Below, in pieces: positions 1 through 11,249 of a stretch of 64,000 bases of DNA. The translations under genes and the position numbers were made by a program. Each line of letters starts with the position of its first letter. The first letter of the stretch is position 1. Below the pieces are notes generated by a model. It saw only the letters and a program-made list of their open reading frames with translations, had not been told where the DNA came from and ran no database searches. The DNA lies in NCBI RefSeq assembly GCF_021462225.1, contig NC_061817.1, positions 769,326 to 833,325 of the forward strand. The letters are read 5' to 3'. This DNA is from Girardinichthys multiradiatus (taxonomy: Eukaryota > Chordata > Actinopteri > Cyprinodontiformes > Goodeidae).

Positions 1-194
1 CCACTGAAATGTCCAAGAGACTCGTATTTCCAACTATGATCATATATCAGGACATAAAAATAATCAGGTCTTCATCTGGTCTAAAATGATTGAAATCTAA
101 CCTCCAGTAGAGAATGCAAACATTATGACATTCTACTTTGACACCATTTATAAAACAAAGACGAAGCCAAAACAGAAAGGCTGTGTGTAAAACA
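1..194. other. AT-rich spacer, nothing recognised
   Basis: I see no coding signal or repeat here. It may include the decayed left end of the Tc1 relic that follows, because the exact left border of that relic is not visible. Confidence 0.4.
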
Positions 195-1190
195 TTCACG
201 CTTGCTTATACCTTTGGTTTTGTGGAAGAAAATATCACCCAGGTGCTTCAAATCAAGTGTACTTCCCTATCTGCAAGAATTCTGTAGTTGACTGCTCTGG
301 AGTGTCCTGTGAAACCATGCCAAGCAGGAAATACATCAGCAATGACCTTAGAGAAGCTACTGTTGCTGCCTATCAATCAGGGAAGTATTATAAGGTCACT
401 TCCAAAATAGCTCAAAGAAATTACATAAAACCCAACCACGGACTTCACTGACATAAGTTATATTTTAAGGGTAAAAGGTCATAAGAGGACAGTTAGAAGA
501 AAAACTGAACAAACATGGCTAGTTTGGAAGGGTTGCAGGAGAAAGCATTTTCTTTCTCAAAGAATATGACAGCAGGACATAGGTTTGCAAAGTTGCACCT
601 GAATAAAGCACAAGACTCCTGCAATAATCCTCTTTAAATATATGAGACTAAAGTAGAGTTGTTGGACCATAACACCCACACCATATGTTTAGAGAAAACC
701 TCACAGGGCATATTAGCACAAGCACCTCATTCTAACTGTCCAGCATAGTGCAGGGCTGATGATTTGCTTGTTGTAAAGCCACAGGACAAGAGGATCCTGC
801 AGTAGTTTGAGTCCACTATGGATTCCACTGTGGTTCTTAAGTCAAGTCACTGTATTCTGGAGTCAAATGTGAGTCCATCTGTCTGACAACCAGAAATTGT
901 AGGTCATGATCAGAACAAGCAACCTAAACACAGCAGCATATTTATGCCAGAATGTCTAAAAAAACACAAAGTGTTACAATGGCCCAGTAAAAGTCCAGAA
1001 CTCAACCTGATTGATTTGCTGTGGTAAGATCCTCAGAGAGCTGTGCAAAAACAAACACCCAATGGAAAGAAAAGTGGGCCACAATTCCTCTACAATAATG
1101 TGAGAGACCGATAAAGTCAGTTATTATCGCTATACCAGGTTCTATGAGTTAACGCAGCTTACTGAGTTTCTTACACAGCTTTTCTGTTTG
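195..1190 (+). pseudogene. Tc1/mariner transposase relic
   Basis: This is a degraded Tc1-like DNA transposon. An ATG at 317 opens a short frame that reads RKYISNDLREATVAAYQSG, the start of the N-terminal helix-turn-helix of one Tc1 family. Further on, broken frames carry pieces matching the middle of the transposase around 500-600. Around 980-1130 the DDE end is seen as WP-SKSPELNLIDLLW, where the glutamate of the usual NPIE motif is replaced by aspartate. Several stops, frameshifts and deletions shorten it to about 1 kb. It cannot make a transposase. A fragment of the same family lies near 38.2-38.5 kb. The family match is from memory of teleost Tc1 consensus sequence; exact ends are uncertain. 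Confidence 0.75.
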
Positions 1191-1300
1191 GCTTCCTCTT
1201 CATTTCATACATAATGTTAGTGTGGGATGTATGTGTTTTTGTACACTGGAGTTTTAATTTACACAAGTTATAAAGATCAGGTTATTTTATTAAATCCACA

Positions 1301-1324
1301 TATATATATATATATATATATATA
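1301..1324. repeat. (TA)n microsatellite
   Basis: An uninterrupted run of about 12 TA dinucleotides, directly visible. Confidence 0.95.
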
Positions 1325-1406
1325 CTTGAAGTGAAATAGGGTGTACTTTTTTATCATATTACATTTACTGGGCCTGCACAAAATTAGGAAATCATATGAT
1401 TGCAAT

Positions 1407-1543
1407 AGTCAGTCAGTCCGTCAGTCATTTTCTACCGCTTATTCCATAGTGGGTCGCGGGGAAGCTGGTGCCTATCTCCAGCAGTCTATGGGCGAGAGGC
1501 GGGGTCACCCTGGACAGGTCACCAGTCCATCGTAGGGCAACAC
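1407..1543 (-). mobile_element. 5'-truncated tRNA-SINE copy with 11-bp TSD
   Basis: A 137-bp insertion flanked by perfect direct repeats ATGATTGCAAT at 1396-1406 and 1544-1554. The body matches the 3' part of the full SINE copy at 61437-61795 (shared text: TTTTCTACCGCTTATTCCAT and GGGCGAGAGGCGGGG). It lies on the minus strand, with its (CAGT)n-like 3' tail at the left. The tRNA-like head is missing, so this is a 5' truncation typical of target-primed reverse transcription by a LINE partner. Confidence 0.85.
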
Positions 1544-1554
1544 ATGATTGCAAT

Positions 1555-3699
1555 ATTAAAGTTAAATGCTGCGATGGCAATATCAGTCACAATAAATCCA
1601 TATTTTCAAAACTTATCTGTTCCTCATCTGCAACACAATGCTTCTACCACCCTCTGTGACCTTTAGCATCTTAGGCCATTGGTGGGGGCATGTACTGCAG
1701 TGTCCAACAGACTGAATAATATGGCATCCAAAGTACAAAGTGGAATATAATGGCTAATAAATATTGCTTTCCAAACAGTCCATGCCACATTAACATTACG
1801 CAGGCAGATATTTGCTATAGCAAGTTATCTAAATCATGAAAACTCAAAATTAGTCTAAACAGATTATAGGTACCCATTTTCCATTGGGTAAACGATGACA
1901 AGATGAAGACGATTTGAATTCAAATGTATTTTCTACAAGTTGAGTTAATACAATATTTTCCATGCCCGTCTCTAACTAAACAGTTTGCCCTTTATTAGCT
2001 GAAGCAAATGGAGTACACATTACTTCCACATATTCAGTATTTACTTAATTCAATCCTTTAAAGGGATCAATATTATATTACAAAATCCTTTTAAATGTAA
2101 CCTCAAGTATACAAAACCACACACCGCAGATTACAGGGCTGTATCTGTTAAACAACAAAGAAGCTCGAACTAAAATGTTTGCAGAAGTAAGTACATCTCC
2201 AAACCCACGAGCATACAAAATACTTAAAACAATATACCAAGTTTTTACCATGACTTGATATGTTACTGTATTATGAGGATGATGATGATAACGAGCTGCT
2301 TCTATTTCAAACATTTATTTTTAACTATTACAATATTCTTTAAAAAATTATATGAGTGTTTTTGCGTATAGGTTTATACCGACCGAGCAAGTTGCAAAAA
2401 GTTTGGCCGATGCAACCTTTTTTTTTTTAGACTTTCTCCCTCGCCTTTTGTCATAAAACAAGGTTACATTTTGATGTCAAAAACTTTCGGTTGTGAAAAA
2501 ATCCAAAGTTTATTCTATCCTACCAGGATACGTTTAATAAAAGTGACAAAAGAAACTTCTTCTTTTAGCACCAAACATATTAGTTTGACATATGAGATCA
2601 GTCTGGGTTTTCACTCATGTTTTCTGAAGGATTTAGATAATATTGTCTGGATATTTTAAACCGCTGTGATTCAGCTTATCCTGGCCTGGAGGGATTATAA
2701 TCCTCTTCAGGTCAACACAAACAACTTGGAATAATATTGGTCCCTAATAAGAAAGCAGGTAGTGTCTGAAAATGTCTGAGTGTACTCACCAAGAACAAGT
2801 TATTCTAAGGTCTGAAAGGGCAAAGGAAAATATTTACTTCCCATTGTTGCTTCAAGTCATTTGGGGTGAATAATCAGATGCTTCTTTAATTTTTTTATTT
2901 CTGTGAATTGGAGTGTATTTTAGTGTTTCAGTGTTAAAGTCAAACTTATATCTAAAAAAGTGTGTAGGTCAACATTTACAGAATCTATTTGAAGCCAGAT
3001 ATTGTAATATTTTACGGTTGCTTCTCACTACAAATTGCATGAAATGTAAATTACAAATTCACATTTTTATATTCAAATTAAAAAATGAAACAACCCAGGA
3101 TTCAGAGCAAGTGAGGTGAAAAGTGTTATATGTGCTCTATTGTGATAGCTGTTTTTGGCATTTTAGTTTCGAATTCTGTTAATTGTTTTCTCAAATGCAC
3201 AGAAAAACAAATTGCAATAATTCAAAGGTAATATATAAATGTATACTTATTTTGTAGATAGTAATCCTAAGAGGCATTACAAGTTGTGCAATGTTAAGTC
3301 AATATGCTGTGCTTCCTGAGTGAGGAAGGCAACTGTCTCACATGCAAACTGGTTTTAATAATGAACCTGACAGAGTGCAGACAGTACAGCAGTACATGAA
3401 CAGAACCAGCTCATGTAACACAGAACAACATGGACCAGTTAAAAACACTAAAACAGGAAGGACTGAGCGGTTTATTACCTGATGTGGAGACACAGCTGTC
3501 TGCAGTGACACACATCTACAACTGGGCAGGTTGTTATAATCACGTTTTTTGTGTGTGTGTGTGTGTGTGTGTGGAAAGGCGTGGCAGAGAGTGTATAAGA
3601 GTGTTTGTCACAGGATGACACATTTCCTGCTAACAGGCGAAAATGGTTTCCTGGTTAAGCTGTCTAACTTTCCCGCCAACATGGCAGTCCATATATACT
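1555..3699. other. spacer with no supported gene
   Basis: AT-rich sequence. Short open frames here have no splice sites, domains or family resemblance that I can support. It contains one (GT)n tract, listed separately. Confidence 0.5.
3551..3573. repeat. (GT)n microsatellite
   Basis: About 11 uninterrupted GT repeats, directly visible. Confidence 0.95.
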
Positions 3700-4205
3700 G
3701 ACATTGTTACAGCTCTCTTGTAAATGTTATAATGCTACTTTGAATTTTTCACAACAAAAAAATCCAGCATGTTTTATTTGGATTTTATGTGATAAACCAA
3801 CACACAGTTGCAAAACAACTTTTACATCCTTTGTAGAAGCATGTTTTATTGCAGGTCTTTTGAGGTTTATTTCGACCACCTTTGAACATCTACAGACTGA
3901 CATTTTATGCCATTTCTGGTTTGCAAATCAGCTAAAGCTTATTTAGGTTGGATGGATAATGTCTGTGAAAATTAGTTTTCAAGTCTTGCCAGAGATTCTC
4001 AGTTATATTTAGGTCTGGACTTTGATTAGGTCATTCTAACACATGAATGTGCTTTGATTCCATTCTAGGTCTGGTTGTAAGTTTAGGGTCATTTGGTTGG
4101 TGGGATCAGAGTGACGTGTGCTGGTTTTGTTTTTAGCACACACAGCATGTCTGCCAAAAAAGTTAGATTTGGTCTCATCTGAGCAGAACACCTTGTTTTA
4201 TGTTT

Positions 4206-4636
4206 ACCATACCATGATCCCAGTCAGTCTTGGCAGATGGCCGCTTACTCTGAGCCTACTTCTGCTGGAGGTTTCCTTCTGTTAAAAGGGAGTTTTTCCT
4301 CTCCACTGTCGCTACATGCATGCTCAGTATGAGGGATTGCTGTAAAGTCAACACCAGTGACTGTCCACTGTCTCTACATGCTCATCCAGGAGGAGTGAAT
4401 GCTGCAAGTCACTGACTGGATGCAATCTGCTGGGTTTCCTTAGATAGAAAAACTTATAAACTTATGAATTTGAATAATAAACTGATTCTGACTGCACTGT
4501 TTGATAGTTTGGATTAATTGGAATGTACCTGACTTGAATCTCTATGCTTCAATTGAATTGACTTTGTAAAGCGCCTTGAGAAGACGTGCTGTGAATTGGC
4601 GCCATATAAATAAAACCGGATTGAACTGAATTGCTG
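4206..4636 (+). mobile_element. 5'-truncated L2/Rex1-like LINE 3' tail, nested
   Basis: This block is close to 25495-25890 of the larger LINE copy. Both carry CTTGGCAGATGGCCGC/GTGGCAGATGGCCGC, GTCACTGACTGGATGCAATC, CTGGGTTTCCTTAGATAG and an ending like GCCATATAAATAAAACC-GATTGAACTGAATT. It sits inside a Tc1 relic whose sequence resumes with CTCCTACATGGCTTG. Only the 3' untranslated end of the LINE is present, as expected for a truncated retrotransposition product. Confidence 0.85.
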
Positions 4637-4740
4637 TCTCCTACATGGCTTGAGGCAAAAAGCAAAAGTGAGTTCTTTTGACTTTCAACAATGGCTTCCT
4701 TGTTGTCACCCTTCCACAATGGCAGAATTGTGGAATCAGG

Positions 4741-5005
4741 ACAGAATATGGCTAAAATAGTGACTCGATGCAGTGAGGGTTTTCTTAGATAGAATTGTTT
4801 TTACCAGTTGGAATAAAAAAAAAAAAACTTGACTGCATTGTCTAATAACTAAGATAGAATTTGAATGTATGTTACTGACTTTAAATCTATCTGTATGATT
4901 GGACAGAACTGACAATTTTTTTAAATTGGATGTTTTTTTTGTAAAGTGCATTGAGATGACATTCATTGTGCATAGGTGCTTTATAAATACACAGATTGAA
5001 TTATT
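4741..5005 (+). mobile_element. diverged LINE 3' tail, second nested insert
   Basis: An older version of the same LINE tail: GATGCAGTGAGGGTTTTCTT, TAGATAGAATTG, GTAAAGTGCATTGAGATGAC and a TTATAAATACACAGATTGAA ending. The Tc1 host sequence resumes immediately afterwards (GTTGTCCTATGGATAGA then ACCTGAGCTGTGGATCTCTG). Higher divergence than the 4206-4636 block suggests an earlier insertion. Confidence 0.7.
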
Positions 5006-5215
5006 TGTTGTCCTATGGATAGATTTTACAACCTGAGCTGTGGATCTCTGCAGGTCCTCCAAAGTTAACCTGGGCCTCTTGGCTGCCTCTCTGATTTATG
5101 CTCTTCTTATTTAGCCTGTCAGTTTAGGTGGACGTCCACGTGTTGGTAGATCTGCAGTTGGTCCATCTTCTTTCTCTGCTCAGATGATAGACTGAACAGA
5201 GCTCTGCAAGATGTT

Positions 5216-7269
5216 CCAGGAGGAAGAGATGCTGTTGTGCATCAAGTGTTGTAGCTCTAAGACGTCATGGTGATTACAGCTGTAAAACGCCTCCTTCCTG
5301 GGAGCTGTCATGAAAATAGTTAATTCTGCTGTTGCGACCACAGCCATGGATGAACTGTACACAATCAAAGGCCGGTATGAACTTTTGTGGAACATTAACC
5401 TACTTCCAGCTCAGCCCAGGAAGAGGAGGAATCAGAGTTGGAATTTAACACACGTTCCTCCTTCTGCTTGCTCTTAATCCAGCTGCAACCTCAGCTAACA
5501 GAGAGAACCACGCAGCAGCTGAAGCTCTTTAAAGGGACTAGTACCTTTGGAAAATCCATAGGAGCGCCAGCTATGCACATGTTCCGACCCAGCAAGAGCT
5601 ACCCTGCCGCACCGCGGCCACTGAAGTATCAAAACATGCCTTTGTGCGCAGTTCAGTTCACATGTGGATGACCAGACAACTTCGCTTCCCAAAACCTGCG
5701 CCATTTGGAACCTTTTCCTCAGCACGGTTCACATAAGAGGTTATGTTTGGGCAGAGAAATTAGTTTAGGATGAAATAATATGAATAATGTTTAATTCATG
5801 AAGTTTGGTTTTTGTTTGTGTTGACAAACCTCAGCTATCTACGTAGGTGCTAGCAGACTAGCTGCTCAGCTGATAAGAACAGACAATTTATTAAAGCTAA
5901 TGATGTGTTCTGTGTTGGGTTTTAAAGTTAAGACAAACTTTATTTAAAGGGTGGTTTTTAAACACAGATAATGCACCATCAACGCTCATGCATGTTAATC
6001 CTTTTATTAACGGTATTTTAAAGGTCCACATTAGACTTTAAAGAAGTGGTAACAAGCTATAAGATTCCTTCGTAAGCTCCAACCACTGACAGCTAAGGCT
6101 AGACACATGAGACTCAGGTGAGGGCTTGTTAAGGATCATTCATCCAAAAAGGTTGTTAGGTTACAATCTAGGAAATAATATCTCTTTAAATATTATTAAT
6201 AAAGACAGCTAATTGAACACCATTGAGAATTAGACATTCAGAAGGTTGGGTTTTATGCAGCAAATCATTCTTTAAAATATTATTTTATAAAATGTTTATC
6301 TGACTTTGCATTGTGGATTGTTGTGAATGGTAATGTTGCATCACTCTATTGGTTTTGGGTTTTAACCATCTTTGATTCACTTGTTCATATTGTATATAGC
6401 TTGTTGGTCTTCCCTATTCGTTCATTTTGCTTGGTAGTTTTAGTTAAATTGTTCTAGTATAATAAAGAGTTTGTTGATTGAAATAAGTTTGACTTTGAGT
6501 TGCCTTATTTTTGTAATTAAATTCTTGTATTTGAAGAAATTGTGTGAATTTATTCCATGTGTGTTCATAGTTCTGCTGTTCAGTAATGCCAGACCTTGAC
6601 TCACACTTTTCTCTTTTGTTCTAATACCACCGCCTTATTGGGCTGGTATGCACAGGACAACACTTAACAGACCGAATTATTATTTAATTAAATATTAAAT
6701 AACATAATCATAATAATAATTACACCACTGTGCATTCTGGGATTCAGGGATTTTATCAGTCTCTTTTGTTCTTTGTGTGTAGTTCAGTCCTTTTTGTTCC
6801 TCCTTGTACTCATCAGAGTGTAGCTGCACAGATGGGAAGATTTAAGGCATCTTTTGTATCTTTATTAGAGAATCAGAAGGAAGAACTAAATGCCTCAGTG
6901 ACAGAGGAGGAAGTGTGACGTGAGAGTATGTATTTTAAAGAGGAAAAGCAGCAGGACACGACAGCTTTTGCCCAATATTTTGTAAAACGCAGTCACTTAC
7001 TTGTTGGACAGATATGTTTTTAGATTCTTAAGAATGGACATTTCCCCGCAACACTTCATTAATTTTAAAGAAAGACAAATCACCAGATATGTGTGGATAT
7101 ATACAGGTTTGTATACAGGTCCAATCAGCCTCATCAATGTTAACTCTAAATGACTCTCTAAATGATTAGTCTTGAAAATTTATTTCATTTACAAATGTTA
7201 GACAATTATTAAATGTTATACAATATTGAAATCAGAAAAATCACAAAACGTTTTTTATAAGTTTTACAC
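5216..7269. other. spacer with no supported gene
   Basis: Mostly AT-rich. 5400-5750 is less AT-rich and contains short open frames on both strands, but none has splice sites or a recognisable domain. It may be an old MITE that I could not assign. Confidence 0.4.
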
Positions 7270-8015
7270 CCCGAAAAGGCATTTCACAGAATGGAATGGA
7301 CATATGTGTTAGAAAGATCTGGCTTATGGTAGGGGTTTATTGTATGGATCAAAGCATTCCACAACTCTCCAGAAGCCAACGCTATAGCAAACACCATACA
7401 GTCATCAGCCTTAACACTGCAAAGAGGTACAAGGCAGGATTGCTCTCTGCCCCCTCTCCCCCTTTGTATTAGCACTGGAGCCTCTATAGATGAGGCCATT
7501 TGTCAGCACCAAGATGTTGGTTTTATTTTAAAAAATAGCACTGTATGCTGATGACATTCTATTATCAAAACCAGAACAATCAATATCAGGCATTATGTCC
7601 CTCAAATGTTTTAGATTTTTTTGTTCAGGGTACAGAAATAATTTTGGAAAATCAGACGTTTTGCTGCTGGGTGATCTGGTTAACCCTTTGACAAGAAATA
7701 GCTAATATTTGAAATGGTCCTCCAGAGGTTTCACATATCTTGGGCTAAAAATTTCACCAGATCTTAAAGACTTATAGAGACAGAACTATTCTCCAGTTCG
7801 AACAAAAATAAAAAAAGATTTGGATAGATGGCACAATCTGCCTCTATCTCTTTTAGGGTATGTGAGCCTAATTAAAATAAACATCCTCCCTCACCTCTTA
7901 TGTCCCCTACAAATATATCTTTATGGGTAATAAGAAAGTTTCCCATGATAAAGAACCTTTTCCAAATTTCTTTGGCATTGTAAGACACCTAGATTAAGAA
8001 TTAGAATTTTACTGG
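7270..8015 (+). pseudogene. L1-like LINE reverse transcriptase relic
   Basis: Broken frames read like the L1 reverse transcriptase. There is a KRGTRQDCSLPPLPL stretch near 7420-7470 (compare RGTRQGCPLSPLLF), and an ADD-like piece around 7545. YLGLKISPDLKDL follows near 7735, with KIKKDLDRWHNLPLSLLGYV and KINILPHLL near 7805-7905. Stops and frameshifts separate the pieces. The 3' side ends against a tRNA-derived SINE at about 8016. Confidence 0.75.
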
Positions 8016-8054
8016 GCACGGCATGTGGCATAGTAATAGAGCGTGCAACCCATA

Positions 8055-9664
8055 CAGGTCCTTCTCAAAATATTAGCATATTGTGATAAAGTTCATTATT
8101 TTCCATAATGTCATGATGAAAATGTAACATTCATATATTTTAGATTCATTGCACACTAACTGAAATATTTCAGGTCTTTTATTGTCTTAATACGGATGAT
8201 TTTGGCATACAGCTCATGAAAACCCAAAATTCCTATCTCACAAAATTAGCATATCATTAAAAGGGTCTCTAAACGAGCTATGAACCTAATCATCTGAATC
8301 AACGAGTTAACTCTAAACACCTGCAAAAGATTCCTGAGGCCTTTAAAACTCCCAGCCTGGTTCATCACTCAAAACCCCAATCATGGGTAAGACTGCCGAC
8401 CTGACTGCTGTCCAGAAGGCCACTATTGACACCCTCAAGCAAGAGGGTAAGACACAGAAAGAAATTTCTGAACGAATAGGCTGTTCCCAGAGTGCTGTAT
8501 CAAGGCACCTCAGTGGGAAGTCTGTGGGAAGGAAAAAGTGTGGCAGAAAACGCTGCACAACGAGAAGAGGTGACCGGACCCTGAGGAAGATTGTGGAGAA
8601 GGGCCGATTCCAGACCTTGGGGGACCTGCGGAAGCAGTGGACTGAGTCTGGAGTAGAAACATCCAGAGCCACCGTGCACAGGCGTGTGCAGGAAATGGGC
8701 TACAGGTGCCGCATTCCCCAGGTCAAGCAGCTTTTGAACCAGAAACAGCGCCAGAAGCGCCTGACCTGGGCTACAGAGAAGCAGCACTGGACTGTTGCTC
8801 AGTGGTCCAAAGTACTTTTTTCGGATGAAAGCAAATTCTGCATGTCATTCGGAAATCAAGGTGCCAGAGTCTGGAGGAAGACTGGGGAGAAGGAAATGCC
8901 AAAATGCCAGAAGTCCAGTGTCAAGTACCCACAGTCAGTGATGGTCTGGGGTGCCGTGTCAGCTGCTGGTGTTGGTCCACTGTGTTTTATCAAGGGCAGG
9001 GTCAATGCAGCTAGCTATCAGGAGATTTTGGAGCATTTCATGCTTCCATCTGCTGAAAAGCTTTATGGAGATGAAGATTTCATTTTTCAGCACGACCTGG
9101 CACCTGCTCACAGTGCCAAAACCACTGGTAAATGGTTTACTGACCATGGTATCACTGTGCTCAATTGGCCTGCCAACTCTCCTGACCTGAACCCCATAGA
9201 GAATCTGTGGGATATTGTGAAGAGAACGTTGAGAGACTCAAGACCCAACACTCTGGATGAGCTAAAGGCCGCTATCGAAGCATCCTGGGCCTCCATAAGA
9301 CCTCAGCAGTGCCACAGGCTGATTGCCTCCATGCCACGCCGCATTGAAGCAGTCATTTCTGCAAAAGGATTCCCGACCAAGTATTGAGTGCATAACTGTA
9401 CATGATTATTTGAAGGTTGACGTTTTTTGTATTAAAAACACTTTTCTTTTATTGGTCGGATGAAATATGCTAATTTTGTGAGATAGGAATTTTGGGTTTT
9501 CATGAGCTGTATGCCAAAATCATCCGTATTAAGACAATAAAAGACCTGAAATATTTCAGTTAGTGTGCAATGAATCTAAAATATATGAATGTTAAATTTT
9601 CATCATTACATTATGGAAAATAATGAACTTTATCACAATATGCTAATTGTTTGAGAAGGACCTG
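8055..9664 (+). mobile_element. complete Tc1-family transposon, IR/DR type
   Basis: A 1,610-bp element that begins CAGGTCCTTCTC and ends with the inverse GAGAAGGACCTG. It is flanked by TA duplications at 8053-8054 and 9665-9666. The inverted repeats are about 200 bp each (8055-8254 and 9465-9664). Each carries an outer and an inner copy of a (C)TCA..AA(T)ATTAGCATAT motif, the IR/DR arrangement in which transposase binds two direct repeats per end. It contains one intact transposase gene at 8383-9387. A copy with about 18 differences lies at 51478-53086, so this family amplified recently. The 3' terminal repeat differs from the 5' one at the AATTGTTTGAG positions. Confidence 0.95.
8383..9387 (+). 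CDS. intact Tc1-like DD34E transposase, 334 aa
   Basis: This enzyme cuts and pastes its own element at TA sites in the nucleus. Residues 1-50 form the first helix-turn-helix (KEISERIGCSQSAVSRHL at 26-43). The basic GRKKCGRKR stretch at 49-57 takes the place of the GRPR-like linker, and 60-110 is the second DNA-binding subdomain. The RNase-H-like catalytic core has D148 (LFSDESKF), D238 (FQHDLAPAH) and E273 (SPDLNPIENLW). D238 and E273 are separated by 34 residues, the Tc1 DD34E signature. The frame is uninterrupted and of usual family length. The start is the first ATG after the left inverted repeat and matches the second copy at 51806. No intron is needed. Whether the protein is active is not known from sequence alone. 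Confidence 0.95.
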   Translation: MGKTADLTAVQKATIDTLKQEGKTQKEISERIGCSQSAVSRHLSGKSVGRKKCGRKRCTTRRGDRTLRKIVEKGRFQTLGDLRKQWTESGVETSRATVHRRVQEMGYRCRIPQVKQLLNQKQRQKRLTWATEKQHWTVAQWSKVLFSDESKFCMSFGNQGARVWRKTGEKEMPKCQKSSVKYPQSVMVWGAVSAAGVGPLCFIKGRVNAASYQEILEHFMLPSAEKLYGDEDFIFQHDLAPAHSAKTTGKWFTDHGITVLNWPANSPDLNPIENLWDIVKRTLRDSRPNTLDELKAAIEASWASIRPQQCHRLIASMPRRIEAVISAKGFPTKY

Positions 9665-9912
9665 TATATGGAGGCCTTAGTCCTCGACGCAGTCGTCCCG
9701 AGTTCAAATCCCGAACCCAGAGATCTATTCTACATGCACTCCACTTCCTGTCTGCCTGTTTTGGAAAAATAACAATTCTCACTCAATCTGACATATAGTC
9801 TGTTTTGCCCGTGGTACTTTATAGTTCAGTTGTCTGCGACAAAAAAGAAATTACAAAAGGAAAATGGGAACCCAATTATTTACAACACAATCAGAGTGAG
9901 GTGTAAGTGTCA

Positions 9913-9966
9913 ATTCAATTCAATTCAATTCAAAAATACTTTATTAATCCCAAAGGGAAATTAAAT
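9913..9966 (-). repeat. LINE/SINE 3' tail with (AATTC)n
   Basis: Pentamer repeats of AATTC are followed by AAATACTTTATTAATCCCAA and AGGGAAATTAAAT. This is the reverse complement of a common fish retroposon 3' end. A similar tail is at 62867-62912. Confidence 0.7.
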
Positions 9967-10233
9967 AATCATGATCCACACCTTTTTCTGTCAATTGCAA
10001 CCACCTGTTTTCAAGGTAGTTCCTTCTGAATCAGTTGTATTTAAGTTCCTGTTTTCTGTCTCTTTGTTGTCAGGTTGTCTGATGGCATCTCCCAGTTCCT
10101 GTGTCTCCATTTATTCTGTGATTTATGCCTTTGGTTTCATTAAAATATATCCATCCACCATGTACCATGCACCTGCTGATGTCCTGTTGGCGCTTTGGTC
10201 CTGCTCAACCACAAATCATGACAGTAATAGGTT
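9967..10233 (+). repeat. dispersed repeat ending CATGACA, unclassified
   Basis: CTGTTTTCTGTCTC, a TTCATTAAAATAT polyadenylation-like stretch and GTCCTG..GGTCCTGC run to a terminal CATGACA. The same plan occurs at about 28320-28687 and 32740-33120. All three end in ATGACA after a late AATAAA/ATTAAA-like signal, which suggests copies of one retroelement 3' end or LTR. I cannot name the family. Confidence 0.4.
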
Positions 10234-11249
10234 AGGTAGAGAAGACTTAACTTCATTTTTGACTTCTCTATTGAGAAACCAAAACTTTATTCCAGGAATG
10301 TAACATCTATCAAAACAACATATTGATGAATTTTCCACAACTGCAGTCACATTTTAAAATGTAAAGTAGCAATAAATATGTGTTCTGAGTTTGCCACACC
10401 ACAGAATTATGTCTTAGTAATAATCACCCACCCAAATTGAAATGATTAAAAACACTGCTAAGCATATAAAATTAGGTCTCAAAAGTAATGAGAAAACATC
10501 AGATTTCTCTGCTCTGAAATGCTGGGGGCGTGTCCACAGGAGGCATTGAAACCACGCTCATGTGCAGGAGCGTTGCCGCATCCATGTCCTGTACGAGGAG
10601 ACAATATTAGCGGGCAGCACTTAGAATATTTAAAACATAAGCACACAATGAAACTCAGCCATTTGTTGGGCGTATAATCCCGCCTTCAGAGATGCCGGCG
10701 ATGCCAATGTCAAGGGCTGCAAAGTCAGCGGCGGCGATGTCGGGAGGACGTGAGTCGGGTACAGCCTCTCAAGAGCCAGCACCAACCGACTGTCTATAAA
10801 TTCCAACTGTATCTCCTAGTAGTTAGTAAAATTATCAGGAGAAAAGTGGGCACTGCAAAGGCGAGTGTTGGTGGTGATCCCAATGTCTCCATAGTGGCTC
10901 CTCTTTGATTGATCCAGAGTTTGTTCAGGTGGTCATCTCTCGGAAACTTAAACAAAGTCACCACGCTGCTACCCTGCACATTGTGGCATCAGGAGAAGAT
11001 GCATGAACAAAGTGAATGAGGCATAATTGGTTTACTAGCTAGCAGGAAACTATCACTGGCGCCATCTGTGAAACGAGACTACCGCAGTTTATGTTTTTAT
11101 ACTCACATGACGACACGGGGCCGCCCTTTCAGACACACCCACAAAATCCTGAAACGCAGAAATCTTGAAACCCAAATTCTAGAGAACACTTTTTTGGCTT
11201 TTTCCAGGTTTGTCTTTTTGTTAAATCTAAAGTTTCACACTATACAGAA
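10234..11249. other. spacer with no supported gene
   Basis: No domain or splice-bounded frame seen. 10510-10990 is richer in G+C than its surroundings and may be an old repeat. Confidence 0.4.

Larger units (their letters stand above)
3700..5215 (-). pseudogene. Tc1 relic interrupted by two LINE tails
   Basis: A Tc1-family transposon in reverse orientation. Read on the minus strand, 5015-5215 gives the N-terminal DNA-binding region and 4640-4740 with 5006-5015 the next part. 3960-4205 gives the catalytic-core region and 3700-3850 the 3' terminal region (for example TTTATGTGATAAACCAACAC). The order is collinear with one element, but two blocks that are not Tc1 interrupt it at 4206-4636 and 4741-5005. 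Both blocks resemble the 3' end of the LINE at 23.6-25.9 kb. The Tc1 is full of indels and lacks much of its core. Further pieces of the same family lie at 13006-13430 and 35395-35740. Confidence 0.8.
8016..9775 (+). mobile_element. tRNA-derived SINE split by a Tc1 insertion
   Basis: The left part (8016-8054) reads like a tRNA head with box A TGGCATAGTAATAGAGCG. The right part (9665 to about 9775) continues with the TAGTCCTCGACGCAGTCGTC block, box B GAGTTCAAATCCC and a pyrimidine-rich tail (CACTTCCTGTCTGCCTG). Removing the Tc1 element at 8055-9664 and one TA copy restores a continuous SINE. Related copies are at 31538-31612 (minus) and 53668-53761. These are SINE heads, not functional tRNA genes. 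Confidence 0.8.

Noticed and set aside
8016..9722. Candidate tRNA genes (box A and box B)
   Set aside because: Boxes belong to SINE heads with SINE bodies and tails, and one is split by a transposon. No cloverleaf with a proper acceptor stem is apparent. The same holds for 27070, 31538, 53668 and 61437.
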